From M55B112 sp040880545 (GTDB lineage: Bacteria > Bacteroidota > Bacteroidia > Bacteroidales > GCA-2748055), in the NCBI GenBank assembly GCA_040880545.1, contig JBBDIE010000139.1, positions 1 to 64,000 of the forward strand: DNA of 64,000 nt, read 5' to 3'. Shown in pieces: positions 27,973 to 37,119 of the stretch. The translations under genes and the position numbers were made by a program. The notes beneath the pieces are model-generated. The model did no database searches and was not told where the DNA came from. It saw only the letters and a program-made list of their open reading frames with translations. Numbering within the stretch: the stretch's first letter is position 1; each line of letters starts with the position of its first letter.

Positions 27973-29064
27973 ATGATGAGAAAAATGATACCATCGCTTA
28001 TGCTACTTGTTCTGGTTTCATGTAACCAGGAAAATCCGGAAGTGGGTATAGAAGATTTGAAATTAAAAGATTTCAGACCTGTTTCGGTTTATAACATACC
28101 CCGTGCAAACATTGAAAAAGCTGCATTCCCGATAATTGATATGCATTCCCATGATTATGCAGCCAATGAAGAGGAAATTGATCAATGGGTTCGGGCCATG
28201 GATGAGATCGGTGTTGAAAAAACTGTGATCCTGTCATACCAGACCGGGGAAGCATTTGATGCAGTGGTTGAAAAATATTCAAAATACCCTGAAAAATTTG
28301 AGATATGGTGCGGACTGGATTATACCGGTCATGATTCCGATGAGAATTGGGTGGACAATGCAGTTATGGAATTGGAACGTTGTTATGAGATGGGCGCCAG
28401 GGGTGTAGGAGAACTGGGAGATAAGGGTGAAGGATTACTCTATTCCAAGCCCACCCCAGGATATGGACTGCATATGGATGATCCTGACCTGAAAGCTGTT
28501 TGGGAGAAATGTGCAGAACTGGGTATGCCCGTAAATATTCATGTGGCAGAACCAATCTGGATGTACGAACCAATGGATTCAACCAATGATGGTCTCATGA
28601 ATGGGTACACGTGGCGTGTGGATTTGACAAAGGAGGGGATACTGAACCATGGAGAACTGATTCAGACCCTTGAAAATGCGGTGAAGGATAATCCAAATAC
28701 AACCTTTATCGCCTGTCATTTTGCAAATTGTTCCTACGACCTGTCCATTGTGGCAGACCTTCTTGATAAATATCCCAACCTGTGGCTTGATAATTCAGCC
28801 AGGTATGCTGAAACAGCGCCGATCCCGCGATATACAAAATCATTTTATGAGAATTACAGCGACCGGATCATTTACGGAACCGATATGGGTATGGGCGTGG
28901 ATATGTATCAGGTTACACTGCGGATCCTGGAATCTGAAGATGAGCATTTCTACGAGTCCGACATGTTCGGATACCACTGGGCACTGAATGGTTTTGGGCT
29001 GCCTGATGATGTGCTGAAAAAACTGTACAAGGAAAATGCATTGAAAATTTATGAAGCAAATTGA
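27973..29064 (+). CDS. Amidohydrolase_2-family lipoprotein
   Basis: A 363-residue metal-dependent hydrolase of the amidohydrolase 2 (ACMSD-like TIM barrel) family with a lipoprotein signal (LLVLVSC, Cys about 17). Likely metal ligands are the HxH of IIDMHSHDYA (about residue 57), the histidine of NIHVAEP, HFANC and the aspartate in YGTDMGMG. It lies between cytoplasmic tagatose-pathway enzymes and a GH36-like lipoprotein, with one base between its stop and the next ATG. It is not a NagA/AgaA-type deacetylase by motif. An exported role on a sugar derivative or lactone is inference only. Confidence 0.82.
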   Translation: MMRKMIPSLMLLVLVSCNQENPEVGIEDLKLKDFRPVSVYNIPRANIEKAAFPIIDMHSHDYAANEEEIDQWVRAMDEIGVEKTVILSYQTGEAFDAVVEKYSKYPEKFEIWCGLDYTGHDSDENWVDNAVMELERCYEMGARGVGELGDKGEGLLYSKPTPGYGLHMDDPDLKAVWEKCAELGMPVNIHVAEPIWMYEPMDSTNDGLMNGYTWRVDLTKEGILNHGELIQTLENAVKDNPNTTFIACHFANCSYDLSIVADLLDKYPNLWLDNSARYAETAPIPRYTKSFYENYSDRIIYGTDMGMGVDMYQVTLRILESEDEHFYESDMFGYHWALNGFGLPDDVLKKLYKENALKIYEAN

Positions 29065-29065
29065 T

Positions 29066-31144
29066 ATGAGATTAAAAAGCATCAGACAATCCATCATAAT
29101 GTTGGGTATATCATTGACAATGGTATCATGCAATAACCAGGTAACCATTACCAGCGGTGACCTGGAGATCGGATTTGATAAAAACATGCAAAGTAAGGTG
29201 CATTCCCTGAAGCCTGGGACGGATCGTTTTTCAGAAGACGGTAACGTAACAGAGTACCTGGAAACCTTGCAATTTCGTACCGGGGCTTTTAAACTGGAAT
29301 CGGTGAAAACAAATGGGATCGACGATTCCTTTGGGAAGGGCGAAGAGTATATCTTACAGGGGCAGTACAAAAACAATGGTGCCTCGATCAGTAAAATTGT
29401 AACCGTGAAAACCTATCAGAACTTTCCTGATGTTGCTATATTCAATATACGTTATGTAAACACTGGGGAGGCGGACCTGCTTGTAGAAAGCTGGATGAAC
29501 CATCATTATGGAATCCAGCCGGGTAGCGAGACCCCTGAATTTTGGTCATTTCAGGGCAAATCTTCTTCGGCAAGAGGCGATTGGGTATTGCCCGTGACTC
29601 CGGGGTTTTACCAGGAAAATTTCATGGGAATGAACCAGTCTGATTATGGTGGAGGAATACCCGTAACGGATCTTTGGAGGAGAGACGGAGGGATTGCCGT
29701 TGGTCATATGGAACTTGTTCCACGGGAAGTTTCCTTACCAGTTCATTATGACAGTTTTAAGGCGCTGGCCTATGTAGGCGTATCGAAAAAATACGACGAC
29801 CCAATGCAATTTAACATTGGAGATACACTCAAGACGGTGGAGACTTTTGTGACAGTACACAAGGGAGATTATTATGCCTCATTGGAGAAGTATTCAACGC
29901 TGATGCAGGCAAAAGGGATAACTTTTGCTGAATCTGAAGAGCAAGCTTTCGAAAGCATCTGGTGTGGATGGGGTTATGAGCGGAAATTTACAGTGGACGA
30001 TATCATCAGTACCCTGCCCAAGGTAAAGGAACTGGGAATCAAATGGGCCGTCATTGATGACGGATTTCAGATTGCTGAAGGGGACTGGCGAGTAGATACA
30101 CGGAGATTTCCGGGTGGTAGTGCGGATATGAAAAAAATGGTGGACGCAATCCACGATCATGGACTGAAAGCCAAACTGTGGTGGGCTCCACTGGCAGCCG
30201 ATCCCGGAAGTAAGGTTATAGAAGAGAATCCTGACATCCTGCTGATCAATGAAGATGGGGCACCACAATATATTACATGGTGGGATAGTTATTACATGTC
30301 TCCTGCCAGTGAGGCAACCTTTGAACATACCAGGGAAACTGTAAAAATGTTCATGGATGACTGGGGGTTCGACGGATTAAAGCTGGATGGCCAGCACATG
30401 AATGCGGTGCCGGAAGACCACAACTGGAAAAGGGATATTGAATACCCGGGTAAATCAATTGAAATGCTCCCCGAGTTCTTTAAGATGATTTATGAAGAGG
30501 CAAGGGAAATAAAACCTCATGCAGTTGTTGAGAATTGCCCCTGCGGTACCTGTATGTCATTTTATAATATGCCCTATACCAATCAGACGGTATCATCCGA
30601 TCCCACAAGCAGCTGGCAGATCAGGCTTAAAGGAAAAACCTATAAGGCAATTATACCGCACATTGCCTATTATGGTGATCATGTGGAGTTGAGTGATAAC
30701 GGAACTGATTTTGCAAGTTCCTTCGGAATTGGGGCGGTATTGGGAACAAAATTCACCTGGCCGGAGGATAATCCAAACCAGTCACAGAGTTATTTGTTAA
30801 CACCGGAGAAAGAAAAAGAATGGAAAAAATGGTTTAACCTTTATCATGAGAAAATGCTATCGAAAGAGGAATACAGGGGAGATCTTTATGATATTGGCTT
30901 TGACAAACCGGAAACGCATGTAATATCAGATAGCGAAACGATGTATTATGCGTTTTATAGTAAAGCATGGGACGGAGAAATTGAACTGCGCGGGCTGGAT
31001 GCAACCAGGGAGTATATCGCCTACGATTATGTAAATGAAACTGAATTAGAGCGTTTTAATGGCGATGACCCAAAAATGAATGTTGCATTTAATGATTATC
31101 TGTTAATCTCGGTGTATCCCATTGATAAAGAAGTCGTTAAATAA
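29066..31144 (+). CDS. GH36-like alpha-galactosidase family lipoprotein
   Basis: A 692-residue secreted lipoprotein (lipobox LTMVSC, Cys about 22) with a beta-rich N-domain (about 30-280) and a GH-D clan TIM barrel. Visible barrel motifs are KWAVIDDGFQ, AKLWWAPL, the nucleophile aspartate D441 in GLKLDGQH, ENCPCGTC, and the acid/base aspartate D512 in SSDPTSSWQIR. These fit alpha-galactosidase or alpha-N-acetylgalactosaminidase of GH36. The ATG at 29066 is preferred over an in-frame ATG 15 bp earlier that overlaps the amidohydrolase stop. In an operon with AgaS and the tagatose pathway it would release the galacto-configured sugar that the cytoplasm consumes. Confidence 0.85.
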   Translation: MRLKSIRQSIIMLGISLTMVSCNNQVTITSGDLEIGFDKNMQSKVHSLKPGTDRFSEDGNVTEYLETLQFRTGAFKLESVKTNGIDDSFGKGEEYILQGQYKNNGASISKIVTVKTYQNFPDVAIFNIRYVNTGEADLLVESWMNHHYGIQPGSETPEFWSFQGKSSSARGDWVLPVTPGFYQENFMGMNQSDYGGGIPVTDLWRRDGGIAVGHMELVPREVSLPVHYDSFKALAYVGVSKKYDDPMQFNIGDTLKTVETFVTVHKGDYYASLEKYSTLMQAKGITFAESEEQAFESIWCGWGYERKFTVDDIISTLPKVKELGIKWAVIDDGFQIAEGDWRVDTRRFPGGSADMKKMVDAIHDHGLKAKLWWAPLAADPGSKVIEENPDILLINEDGAPQYITWWDSYYMSPASEATFEHTRETVKMFMDDWGFDGLKLDGQHMNAVPEDHNWKRDIEYPGKSIEMLPEFFKMIYEEAREIKPHAVVENCPCGTCMSFYNMPYTNQTVSSDPTSSWQIRLKGKTYKAIIPHIAYYGDHVELSDNGTDFASSFGIGAVLGTKFTWPEDNPNQSQSYLLTPEKEKEWKKWFNLYHEKMLSKEEYRGDLYDIGFDKPETHVISDSETMYYAFYSKAWDGEIELRGLDATREYIAYDYVNETELERFNGDDPKMNVAFNDYLLISVYPIDKEVVK

Positions 31145-31365
31145 AAAACAAAAGAAATTTTATTAAATAATAAGTGTACGTAAGATTTTTATTTTAAAAA
31201 TAAGTATTTAATAATCAAATATATTTTAAAAACTTTCGTATATTAAGCGTTCAATAACTTATAACCTTATTATTAAATAGAAATTGATGAAATAAATGGA
31301 GGATTGATGAAAAATCCAATTTATGCAAATCAAATTATATAATTATAAACTTTAAAATTGTATTT
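31145..31365 (+). promoter_or_regulatory. AT-rich leader of the PKD lipoprotein gene with ACTTTCGTAT motif
   Basis: A 221-bp, strongly AT-rich intergenic region. ACTTTCGTAT at 31232-31241 is identical over 10 bases to the reverse complement of the agaS operator candidate. No exact TAnnTTTG box was found. The long leader sets this gene apart from the tight operon before it, so it is probably a separate transcription unit. Confidence 0.35.
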
Positions 31366-32256
31366 ATGAAAACGAGAAGATTAATTTTTGGAACAATTGG
31401 TTTCTTCACCATGGCATCGATGCTGTTTGTGTCATGTTCAGATCCGATTCTACCTACTCCTGATTTCTCCTTTGAGATTGATGATAAGACGGTGACTTTT
31501 ACGAATCTATCTGAAGATGCTGTATCGTATTCATGGGACTTTGGAGATGGTTCAGCGGCTGTAACCGATGAGAATCCAGTGCACACCTATGATGCTTACG
31601 GAGATTATGACGTAAGACTCACAGCGACAAATGAAGAAGGTGAAGAGATTAAAAAGATTACCATTTCAGTGGTTAAAGATTGGCCGGCAATTACCATCGA
31701 CGGAACATTCTCCGACTGGGATGAAGTTGAGAGCATCTATAGCGGTTATGGGGAAGCTTCCGGTACATTGTCTGAAGCTAAAGTAACCACTGATGCTGCA
31801 GGATCAAAACTGTACATCTACCTTAAGGGAACAATCAATGCAGATTTTCCTGTACTTCAGGTATTGATCAATGCTGATGGAGACGCAACTACAGGTTGGC
31901 AGACTCCTACTGATTATGCTTCAAACGGAGCTGAATATCAGTTTGAGTTCTTTGCAGTTGATGGTTGGGCTGGAACTTATGCGTGGAATTCAGATCCCGG
32001 TGTTCAGGACTGGCCTTGGATTGATGATATAACCAGTGATCCTGATAACGGAGACATTACTGAAACCTCAGGTGTTATTGGAGGATCAGAAATTGAATTT
32101 GTTATTGAAACATCCTTGATGAAGGATCCGGTTCCTGCTGATCAGATTGGAATTTATTTCTGGGCACAGCCATCTGACTGGTCTGCTACTTCCGGATCAT
32201 TGCCGGTACTTATGGCTGATCCGCTGGAAGACGTTAAAATGTTCAGTTTCCAGTAA
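31366..32256 (+). CDS. PKD-domain surface lipoprotein with CBM9/DOMON-like domain
   Basis: A 296-residue lipoprotein (lipobox LFVSC about residue 25, followed by SDP, acidic residues that favour surface export in Bacteroidota). A PKD domain (about 30-105) shows WDFGDG and NPVHTYDAYGDYDVRLT. A C-terminal beta-sandwich (about 108-296) begins ITIDGTFSDWDEV, typical of CBM9/DOMON-like sugar-binding modules, with many exposed aromatics (GWQTPTDY, DGWAGTYAW, WAQPSDW). No catalytic motif is seen. It probably acts as a surface glycan-binding protein like SusE/SusF. It is followed by its own terminator. Confidence 0.75.
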   Translation: MKTRRLIFGTIGFFTMASMLFVSCSDPILPTPDFSFEIDDKTVTFTNLSEDAVSYSWDFGDGSAAVTDENPVHTYDAYGDYDVRLTATNEEGEEIKKITISVVKDWPAITIDGTFSDWDEVESIYSGYGEASGTLSEAKVTTDAAGSKLYIYLKGTINADFPVLQVLINADGDATTGWQTPTDYASNGAEYQFEFFAVDGWAGTYAWNSDPGVQDWPWIDDITSDPDNGDITETSGVIGGSEIEFVIETSLMKDPVPADQIGIYFWAQPSDWSATSGSLPVLMADPLEDVKMFSFQ

Positions 32257-32280
32257 CAGAGCAATTCTTCTGTAATCATA

Positions 32281-32312
32281 AAAATGCTGCCCATTAAAGG
32301 GTGGCATTTTTA
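32281..32312 (+). terminator. Terminator after the PKD lipoprotein gene
   Basis: AAAATGCTGCCC (32281-32292) and GGGTGGCATTTT (32299-32310) form a 12-bp stem with two non-Watson-Crick positions that can pair as G-U. The loop is ATTAAA and a short T-run follows. It lies 24 bp after the stop codon. It separates the PKD gene from the Tat-exported barrel gene, so read-through would be needed for joint expression. Confidence 0.75.
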
Positions 32313-32340
32313 TTATATGGGTAAGAAAACATTATTTGCT

Positions 32341-33879
32341 ATGGAAAGAAGATCCTTTATAAAAGCCGGTGGAGTCATCGGGGTGATGGCGGGTGCAGGG
32401 TTACATACCCTGGATGCACGTGTTCCTCCACACAATTGGGAAGATTACGATTTTGGGCCCCGGCCGGAGATTACAGACAGACTGAATCAAGGTCCTTTTT
32501 CTGCCTATGGTCCCGATGCAACTGCTCCAGGTGCTGGGGTGGTCATGGTAACCACCCCTTCGAAAAGAATGGTTCACAATTTCGGAATGGGTATGGTGAC
32601 CTATATTTGTGATGAGGCAGGACCACCAAAACGGAATGGTCAATCATTGGAAGCAGCAATTGAAGACCTTGTGAAGTTTGATCTTGGCAGTAAACTGTAT
32701 CTGAGAGTAGACTGGAGAGATATTCAGAAGAGACCCGGAAAACTCGATTTTCCCGATCATTGGAAGATCACCTTTGATATGGCAAGGAAGTACAATAAAC
32801 GGGTAGGAATGAGGATACAGCTGATGAGTCCGGTCATTGAGGATCAGTCTATGCCCGGTTTCCTGGAGGGTAAAGTTCCATTGGTTAAACTTGGAAAAAC
32901 CAGCGAGATCGGGATTCCCGGGAAGGTTCATTATGCTCCACGGTACGATCACCCTGAATTTATGGATGCTTTCAGGGAGCTCGATGACCTGCTTTCCGAT
33001 GCCTATAACGGTCACGACCTGGTTGAATTTGTGGACACCTATATGTACGGATTCTGGGGTGAAGGACACACCTGGCCATTTGAAGGCAACCCATTCCCGG
33101 ATTATCAGACCGCTGAAAACACCTCAATCAGGCTATTTGAACATCAAAGCAAAAACTGGTCAAAGACACCCCTGCTTACCAATACACAACCGGATTACAG
33201 TCATGTTGGCAACTCCGAAGTTCTTGACAGAACCGTAAGGAGCCATAACTGGTTGAGAACCGATACCATTTTTATTGAAAATGAACAGATTGAAGCATTG
33301 AGTAACCGGCCGCCGTGGACAGGTGCACTTGTTGAAAACGGAATAGCCGACGGCAGTCCTGAAAGCCTGAGAATAACCGATGGCATACCGCGTTCCGAGA
33401 ACATCATTCATCATGCAAAGGATGTTGGACCCAACTACTTCTCACTGTGGAACTGGCACAATATTTCTGCCGGGGGACTGAAGAGTTATTATAAGCATTA
33501 TCCGGATGCGTTGGATGATCTGTCAACCTCCATTGGCTACCGTATCAGGCCTTCATGGATCTGGCAGTATGAAAAGGAAGGATATCCAAGAATTATACTT
33601 GGACTTGCAAATGATGGTATCTCAGGGGTGCCTGGTGCACTCAGAGTGTACATCCGGGATTCCCGGGGTACAGTGAATGCAGGGGGAAGTCTGGATCCGG
33701 GATACCCGTTGCCGGGAAAAATACGACAAGTGGAAATTCCCTTACCAAAGAATACGGAATGGGAAGGGCTCCGCCTCTCAGCGGAAATTGAAGTCAAAAA
33801 TGTACGATACCCAGTGGCATGGGCCTGTGCACAGAAAGTGAACCAAGACGGATCGATCACCTTAAAAAGAAATATTTAA
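32341..33879 (+). CDS. Tat-exported TIM-barrel protein, putative glycoside hydrolase
   Basis: A 512-residue protein I do not recognise by name. The ATG at 32341 gives a twin-arginine signal (MERRSFIKAGG, then a hydrophobic GVIGVMAGAG). The frame before it overlaps the terminator. The body looks like a clan-A type barrel: KLYLRVDWRDIQKRPGKLDF, then KRVGMRIQLMSP, then EFVDTYMYGFWGEGHTW with E241 as candidate acid/base. A second glutamate cluster lies at FIENEQIE. After IGYRIRPSW comes a beta-sandwich (about 400-505). The W-G-E motif and GYR plus sandwich also occur in the DUF4832 cargo genes nearby, which suggests related enzymes. Confidence 0.65.
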   Translation: MERRSFIKAGGVIGVMAGAGLHTLDARVPPHNWEDYDFGPRPEITDRLNQGPFSAYGPDATAPGAGVVMVTTPSKRMVHNFGMGMVTYICDEAGPPKRNGQSLEAAIEDLVKFDLGSKLYLRVDWRDIQKRPGKLDFPDHWKITFDMARKYNKRVGMRIQLMSPVIEDQSMPGFLEGKVPLVKLGKTSEIGIPGKVHYAPRYDHPEFMDAFRELDDLLSDAYNGHDLVEFVDTYMYGFWGEGHTWPFEGNPFPDYQTAENTSIRLFEHQSKNWSKTPLLTNTQPDYSHVGNSEVLDRTVRSHNWLRTDTIFIENEQIEALSNRPPWTGALVENGIADGSPESLRITDGIPRSENIIHHAKDVGPNYFSLWNWHNISAGGLKSYYKHYPDALDDLSTSIGYRIRPSWIWQYEKEGYPRIILGLANDGISGVPGALRVYIRDSRGTVNAGGSLDPGYPLPGKIRQVEIPLPKNTEWEGLRLSAEIEVKNVRYPVAWACAQKVNQDGSITLKRNI

Positions 33880-33955
33880 TCTTCCGTCGCGAAAAGCTCA
33901 GGAAGACGAAGTTTCTTTAAATGAATATATTAACAAAAACTAATATCTGGCAAAA

Positions 33956-34840
33956 ATGAATAAAAAGATTTGGCTGGTATATGCACTAATTACAACCATC
34001 ACCTGGGGAATGTGGGGTGCATTTTCTAAAAGTCCCATGGAAAGTGGATTTCCATCAACACTGGTATATTGTGTGTGGGCGATTACCATGATCGTTCCAG
34101 GGTTGGTAGTCCTGAAATTCAATAAATGGAGGGTGCAACATGATAAAAAATCAATTATTTATGGTTCACTGATTGGATTTCTTGGGGCAGGTGGTCAATT
34201 GTTGCTCTTCCAGGCACTGAAAGTAGGCCCTGCATACCTGATTTTTCCGATTATTTCCATCTCCCCGGTGGTAACAATATCTCTTTCATTCCTCTTCCTG
34301 AAGGAAAGAACAGGTGTTCTGGGGATCATTGGAATTATCCTGGCCCTTATTGCACTTCCTTTGTTTGAATATTCCAGGGGTGGTGAAGATAACGGATTCG
34401 GGGTGCTGTGGTTTATCCTTGCATTGATTATCCTGGCAGCATGGGGATTACAGGCATATTTCATGAAAATTGCTAACAAACATACGGACGGCGGAAGTAT
34501 ATTCTTTTACATGATGCTGACAGGGCTCATATTGATCCCAATCCCGCTCATGATGACTGATTTTTCTGCGGATATTAACTGGGGAATCGATGGCCTCTGG
34601 GAAACCGCCGGGGTTCAGATTTTGAACTCAGTAGGTGCTTTGTGCCTGGTCTTTGCATACAGGTATGGTAAGGCCATCGTTGTATCTCCACTGGCAAATG
34701 CAGGAGCGCCACTGATGACTGCAGTGATTTCACTGGCAATCCTTGGGGTTATGCCATCAACAACAAAAATTATTGGTATATCACTGGCTGTGCTTGCCGC
34801 CCTGCTTATAGCCCTGCAACCGGAAGATGAGAAGGTCTGA
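33956..34840 (+). CDS. DMT-superfamily sugar/metabolite permease
   Basis: A 294-residue inner-membrane protein with about ten transmembrane helices in two EamA-like halves (for example LVYALITTITWGMWGAF at the start and GISLAVLAALLIAL at the end). The repeated pattern of helix ends with LFLKERTGVLGIIGI is typical of the DMT superfamily (EamA and glucose/ribose-porter type). Between the barrel enzyme and the DUF4832 cargo, it is probably the uptake route for a product of this locus. The substrate cannot be read from sequence. Confidence 0.8.
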   Translation: MNKKIWLVYALITTITWGMWGAFSKSPMESGFPSTLVYCVWAITMIVPGLVVLKFNKWRVQHDKKSIIYGSLIGFLGAGGQLLLFQALKVGPAYLIFPIISISPVVTISLSFLFLKERTGVLGIIGIILALIALPLFEYSRGGEDNGFGVLWFILALIILAAWGLQAYFMKIANKHTDGGSIFFYMMLTGLILIPIPLMMTDFSADINWGIDGLWETAGVQILNSVGALCLVFAYRYGKAIVVSPLANAGAPLMTAVISLAILGVMPSTTKIIGISLAVLAALLIALQPEDEKV

Positions 34841-34870
34841 TCAGAGAATCAGAGTAACAACTTAAAAAAA

Positions 34871-36841
34871 ATGATGATTATGAAAATAAGGCGTACTGTT
34901 TACAAAATAACCTTACTGCTGACAGGACTATTTTTTGTTACATTACTGGCAGGACAGGAAGTGACCGTCCGGTATCAGCCATCCGACGCCCATATTGCCA
35001 ATCCCGAAAGGGGATGGTATGACCAATATACAACACATTCAGGCAACACAACGCTGGGAACTTCCTACATACCCTTAAATGCCAGTAACATAAGGGACAA
35101 CAGGGAGCAGGATAACATCACACTCATACTGCGACTGTTTATGCTTCACGAATTTCTGGAGGAACCAGCAGTTAGTGTTGCATACCTGGAAAAAATGCAG
35201 GCTGATTTTGATTCAATTCGCGCTGCGGGCGTGAAATGTATCGTTCGGTTTGCATACAGTCTTTCCCAAAATGCTGATGTATGGGATGCCACTCCAGAAA
35301 CCGTATTTTCACACATAGAATCACTGGGTGGTGTGCTGGCAAATAACAGTGATGTGATCGCAGCCGTACAGGCCGGATTTATCGGCGCCTGGGGAGAGTG
35401 GTATTATACAGAGAATTTTGCCGGTGCAGGTTTTATCCCCAGTGAAACAGACCAGCAGAACAGGGCTAAGCTCGTTGAAGGGTTGCTGACTGTATTGCCT
35501 GAAAATATTGTTGTAGAAGGAAGAACGCCGGCCATCATGAAGAATGTGGCCGGGACCGATGACCCCATTTTAGAGGCAGAAGCATATGACGGCTCCTTTA
35601 AATCCAGGATTGGGCACCACAACGACTGCTTCCTTGCCAATGCTTCAGATTATGGAACATATACCAATTTAGAAGCCGACCTGGCATACCTGCATGAAAC
35701 AACGAAATATACCATTACCGGCGGAGAAACCTGTGACGGATCCAACAGTTACAGTGATTGTGCAAACAGCACCTCCCGGCTGGTTACACTACACTGGACC
35801 TATATGAATCGCGGATACAACAGAACCGTTTATGACAAATGGGTTGCACAGGGTTGTTACGACGAAGTGAATATCTCACTGGGGTACAGGATCAGCCTTG
35901 ATTCGGCCATAATTAGTGAAAATGCAACACCGGGAACCCAGGTCAACTTTACTTTTCACTTTACCAATAAAGGGTATGCAGCACCAACCCAGTTCAAGCC
36001 AATGGAACTCGTCCTGATCCACACCGTTTCAAAGGAGATGACAGTATTGTCCTACTCTGGGACCAATGATGATATCCGGTTCTGGCTGCCCGGTAAGATT
36101 GTTTCTGAAGGTTCGGTGGAGGTTCCTGTTGACCTTGCAGAGGGCAATTACAGCCTGGCCATCCGTTTTCCAGACAGCACTGAACTACTGACAGGTAACC
36201 CAGCCTATTCTGTTCAATTTTCCAATGCCGGGATGTGGGATGCTGAATTTGGGATCAACAATCTGAATTACATCCTCTCGGTTGGTGCAGGTGGCACAGG
36301 ATCTCTTCCTGCACCACCTTCAAACCTTAATGCAACGACCGTTTCAGAAACACAGATCGACCTTAACTGGACAGACAATTCAGATGATGAAACCGGATTT
36401 GAAATCATGCGATCTGAAGGAACGCAGATGGCCTGGGAATTTGTCGGGTTGATTGGGGCCGATGTGGATAGTTACAGTGATAACTCACTGTCAAAGGGGA
36501 AGTATTACAATTATATTCTGCGTTCGGTGAATGACTTTGGCTTTTCCGCCTGGACAGACAGTGTTACCACTGCCACACTGGGAGTAAATGTCCCGGTTGC
36601 ATTGACTGAAAAGTTTAAGATCTATCCCAATCCACTGGGAGACACAGACCTTACTATTCAATTCAGTGACCAATCGGATAGGCAGTTGATAATCAGGGAC
36701 ATTGCAGGCAAACAGATATACAGGAAAATTGTCAGCAAATCAGCGCTTACAATACCCGGTGAGATGTTCCAGGCGGGAACTTATATCGTTACCGTTTCTG
36801 GCATCAATCATGTCTCCAATTCAATACTCATGGTGAACTGA
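34871..36841 (+). CDS. DUF4874/DUF4832 secreted protein with T9SS sorting domain
   Basis: A 656-residue secreted protein. Layout: signal peptide (about 1-28, ending LLAGQ); a DUF4874-like barrel half (about 35-190) with IANPERGWY and VQAGFIGAWGEWYYT (E176 candidate catalytic); a DUF4832-like region (about 205-450) with AYDGSFKSRIGHHNDCFLA and NISLGYRISL; a fibronectin III domain (about 478-572); and a type A T9SS sorting domain (about 590-656) with FKIYPNPLGD and GTYIVTVSG. It is exported by the T9SS encoded at the left end and presumably displayed on the surface. Enzyme activity is likely but unproven. It is convergent with the second cargo gene. Confidence 0.8.
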   Translation: MMIMKIRRTVYKITLLLTGLFFVTLLAGQEVTVRYQPSDAHIANPERGWYDQYTTHSGNTTLGTSYIPLNASNIRDNREQDNITLILRLFMLHEFLEEPAVSVAYLEKMQADFDSIRAAGVKCIVRFAYSLSQNADVWDATPETVFSHIESLGGVLANNSDVIAAVQAGFIGAWGEWYYTENFAGAGFIPSETDQQNRAKLVEGLLTVLPENIVVEGRTPAIMKNVAGTDDPILEAEAYDGSFKSRIGHHNDCFLANASDYGTYTNLEADLAYLHETTKYTITGGETCDGSNSYSDCANSTSRLVTLHWTYMNRGYNRTVYDKWVAQGCYDEVNISLGYRISLDSAIISENATPGTQVNFTFHFTNKGYAAPTQFKPMELVLIHTVSKEMTVLSYSGTNDDIRFWLPGKIVSEGSVEVPVDLAEGNYSLAIRFPDSTELLTGNPAYSVQFSNAGMWDAEFGINNLNYILSVGAGGTGSLPAPPSNLNATTVSETQIDLNWTDNSDDETGFEIMRSEGTQMAWEFVGLIGADVDSYSDNSLSKGKYYNYILRSVNDFGFSAWTDSVTTATLGVNVPVALTEKFKIYPNPLGDTDLTIQFSDQSDRQLIIRDIAGKQIYRKIVSKSALTIPGEMFQAGTYIVTVSGINHVSNSILMVN

Positions 36842-36877
36842 GGAAAGCTGAAGTATGCTGATATCTTGTAAGGAATG

Positions 36878-36895
36878 CTGCTTTAGACAAAGCAG
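36878..36895 (+). other. Short hairpin after the DUF4832 cargo gene
   Basis: CTGCTTT (36878-36884) and AAAGCAG (36889-36895) form a perfect 7-bp stem with a 4-nt loop, 37 bp after the stop codon. No T-run follows, so it is a weak terminator candidate at best. Confidence 0.35.
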
Positions 36896-36955
36896 GGATG
36901 GCATGGTACGACTTTCTGTTTCACCACAACCATCATTTTCCTGTATCAAAAAAAG

Positions 36956-37056
36956 TTGCCTTAAAAGCGATTCCCAGTTCTGGAATGTTTTACAAACGTA
37001 CAGTACTAAATATTCGTACTGATGTTCATAAAACGGGAATATAGCTTTTAAGACAA
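36956..37056. repeat. 101-bp imperfect inverted repeat between convergent genes
   Basis: The ends TTGCCTTAAAAGC (36956-36968) and GCTTTTAAGACAA (37044-37056) pair at 12 of 13 positions. Inside, TTCCC/GGGAA, GTTTTA/TAAAAC and CAGTAC/GTACTG continue the symmetry in the same order, with one arm carrying about 10 extra bases. The whole can fold as one long hairpin. It may be a bidirectional terminator of two convergent genes or a small palindromic mobile relic. No flanking target duplication was seen. Confidence 0.6.
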
Positions 37057-37080
37057 CCTAACCTAACTACTAACTTATAT

Positions 37081-37119
37081 ATGAAAAAAACTACAAAACT
37101 AAAAGTTGATTTAAAGTGA
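37081..37119 (+). other. 12-codon micro-ORF resembling a truncated gene start
   Basis: ATG at 37081 opens MKKTTKLKVDLK and stops at TGA 37117-37119, overlapping the end of the minus-strand cargo gene. The preceding CCTAACCTAACTACTAACTTATAT and the lysine-rich opening resemble the leader and start of Bacteroidota outer-membrane protein genes. It may be the remnant of a gene lost from here, or chance. Confidence 0.25.
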
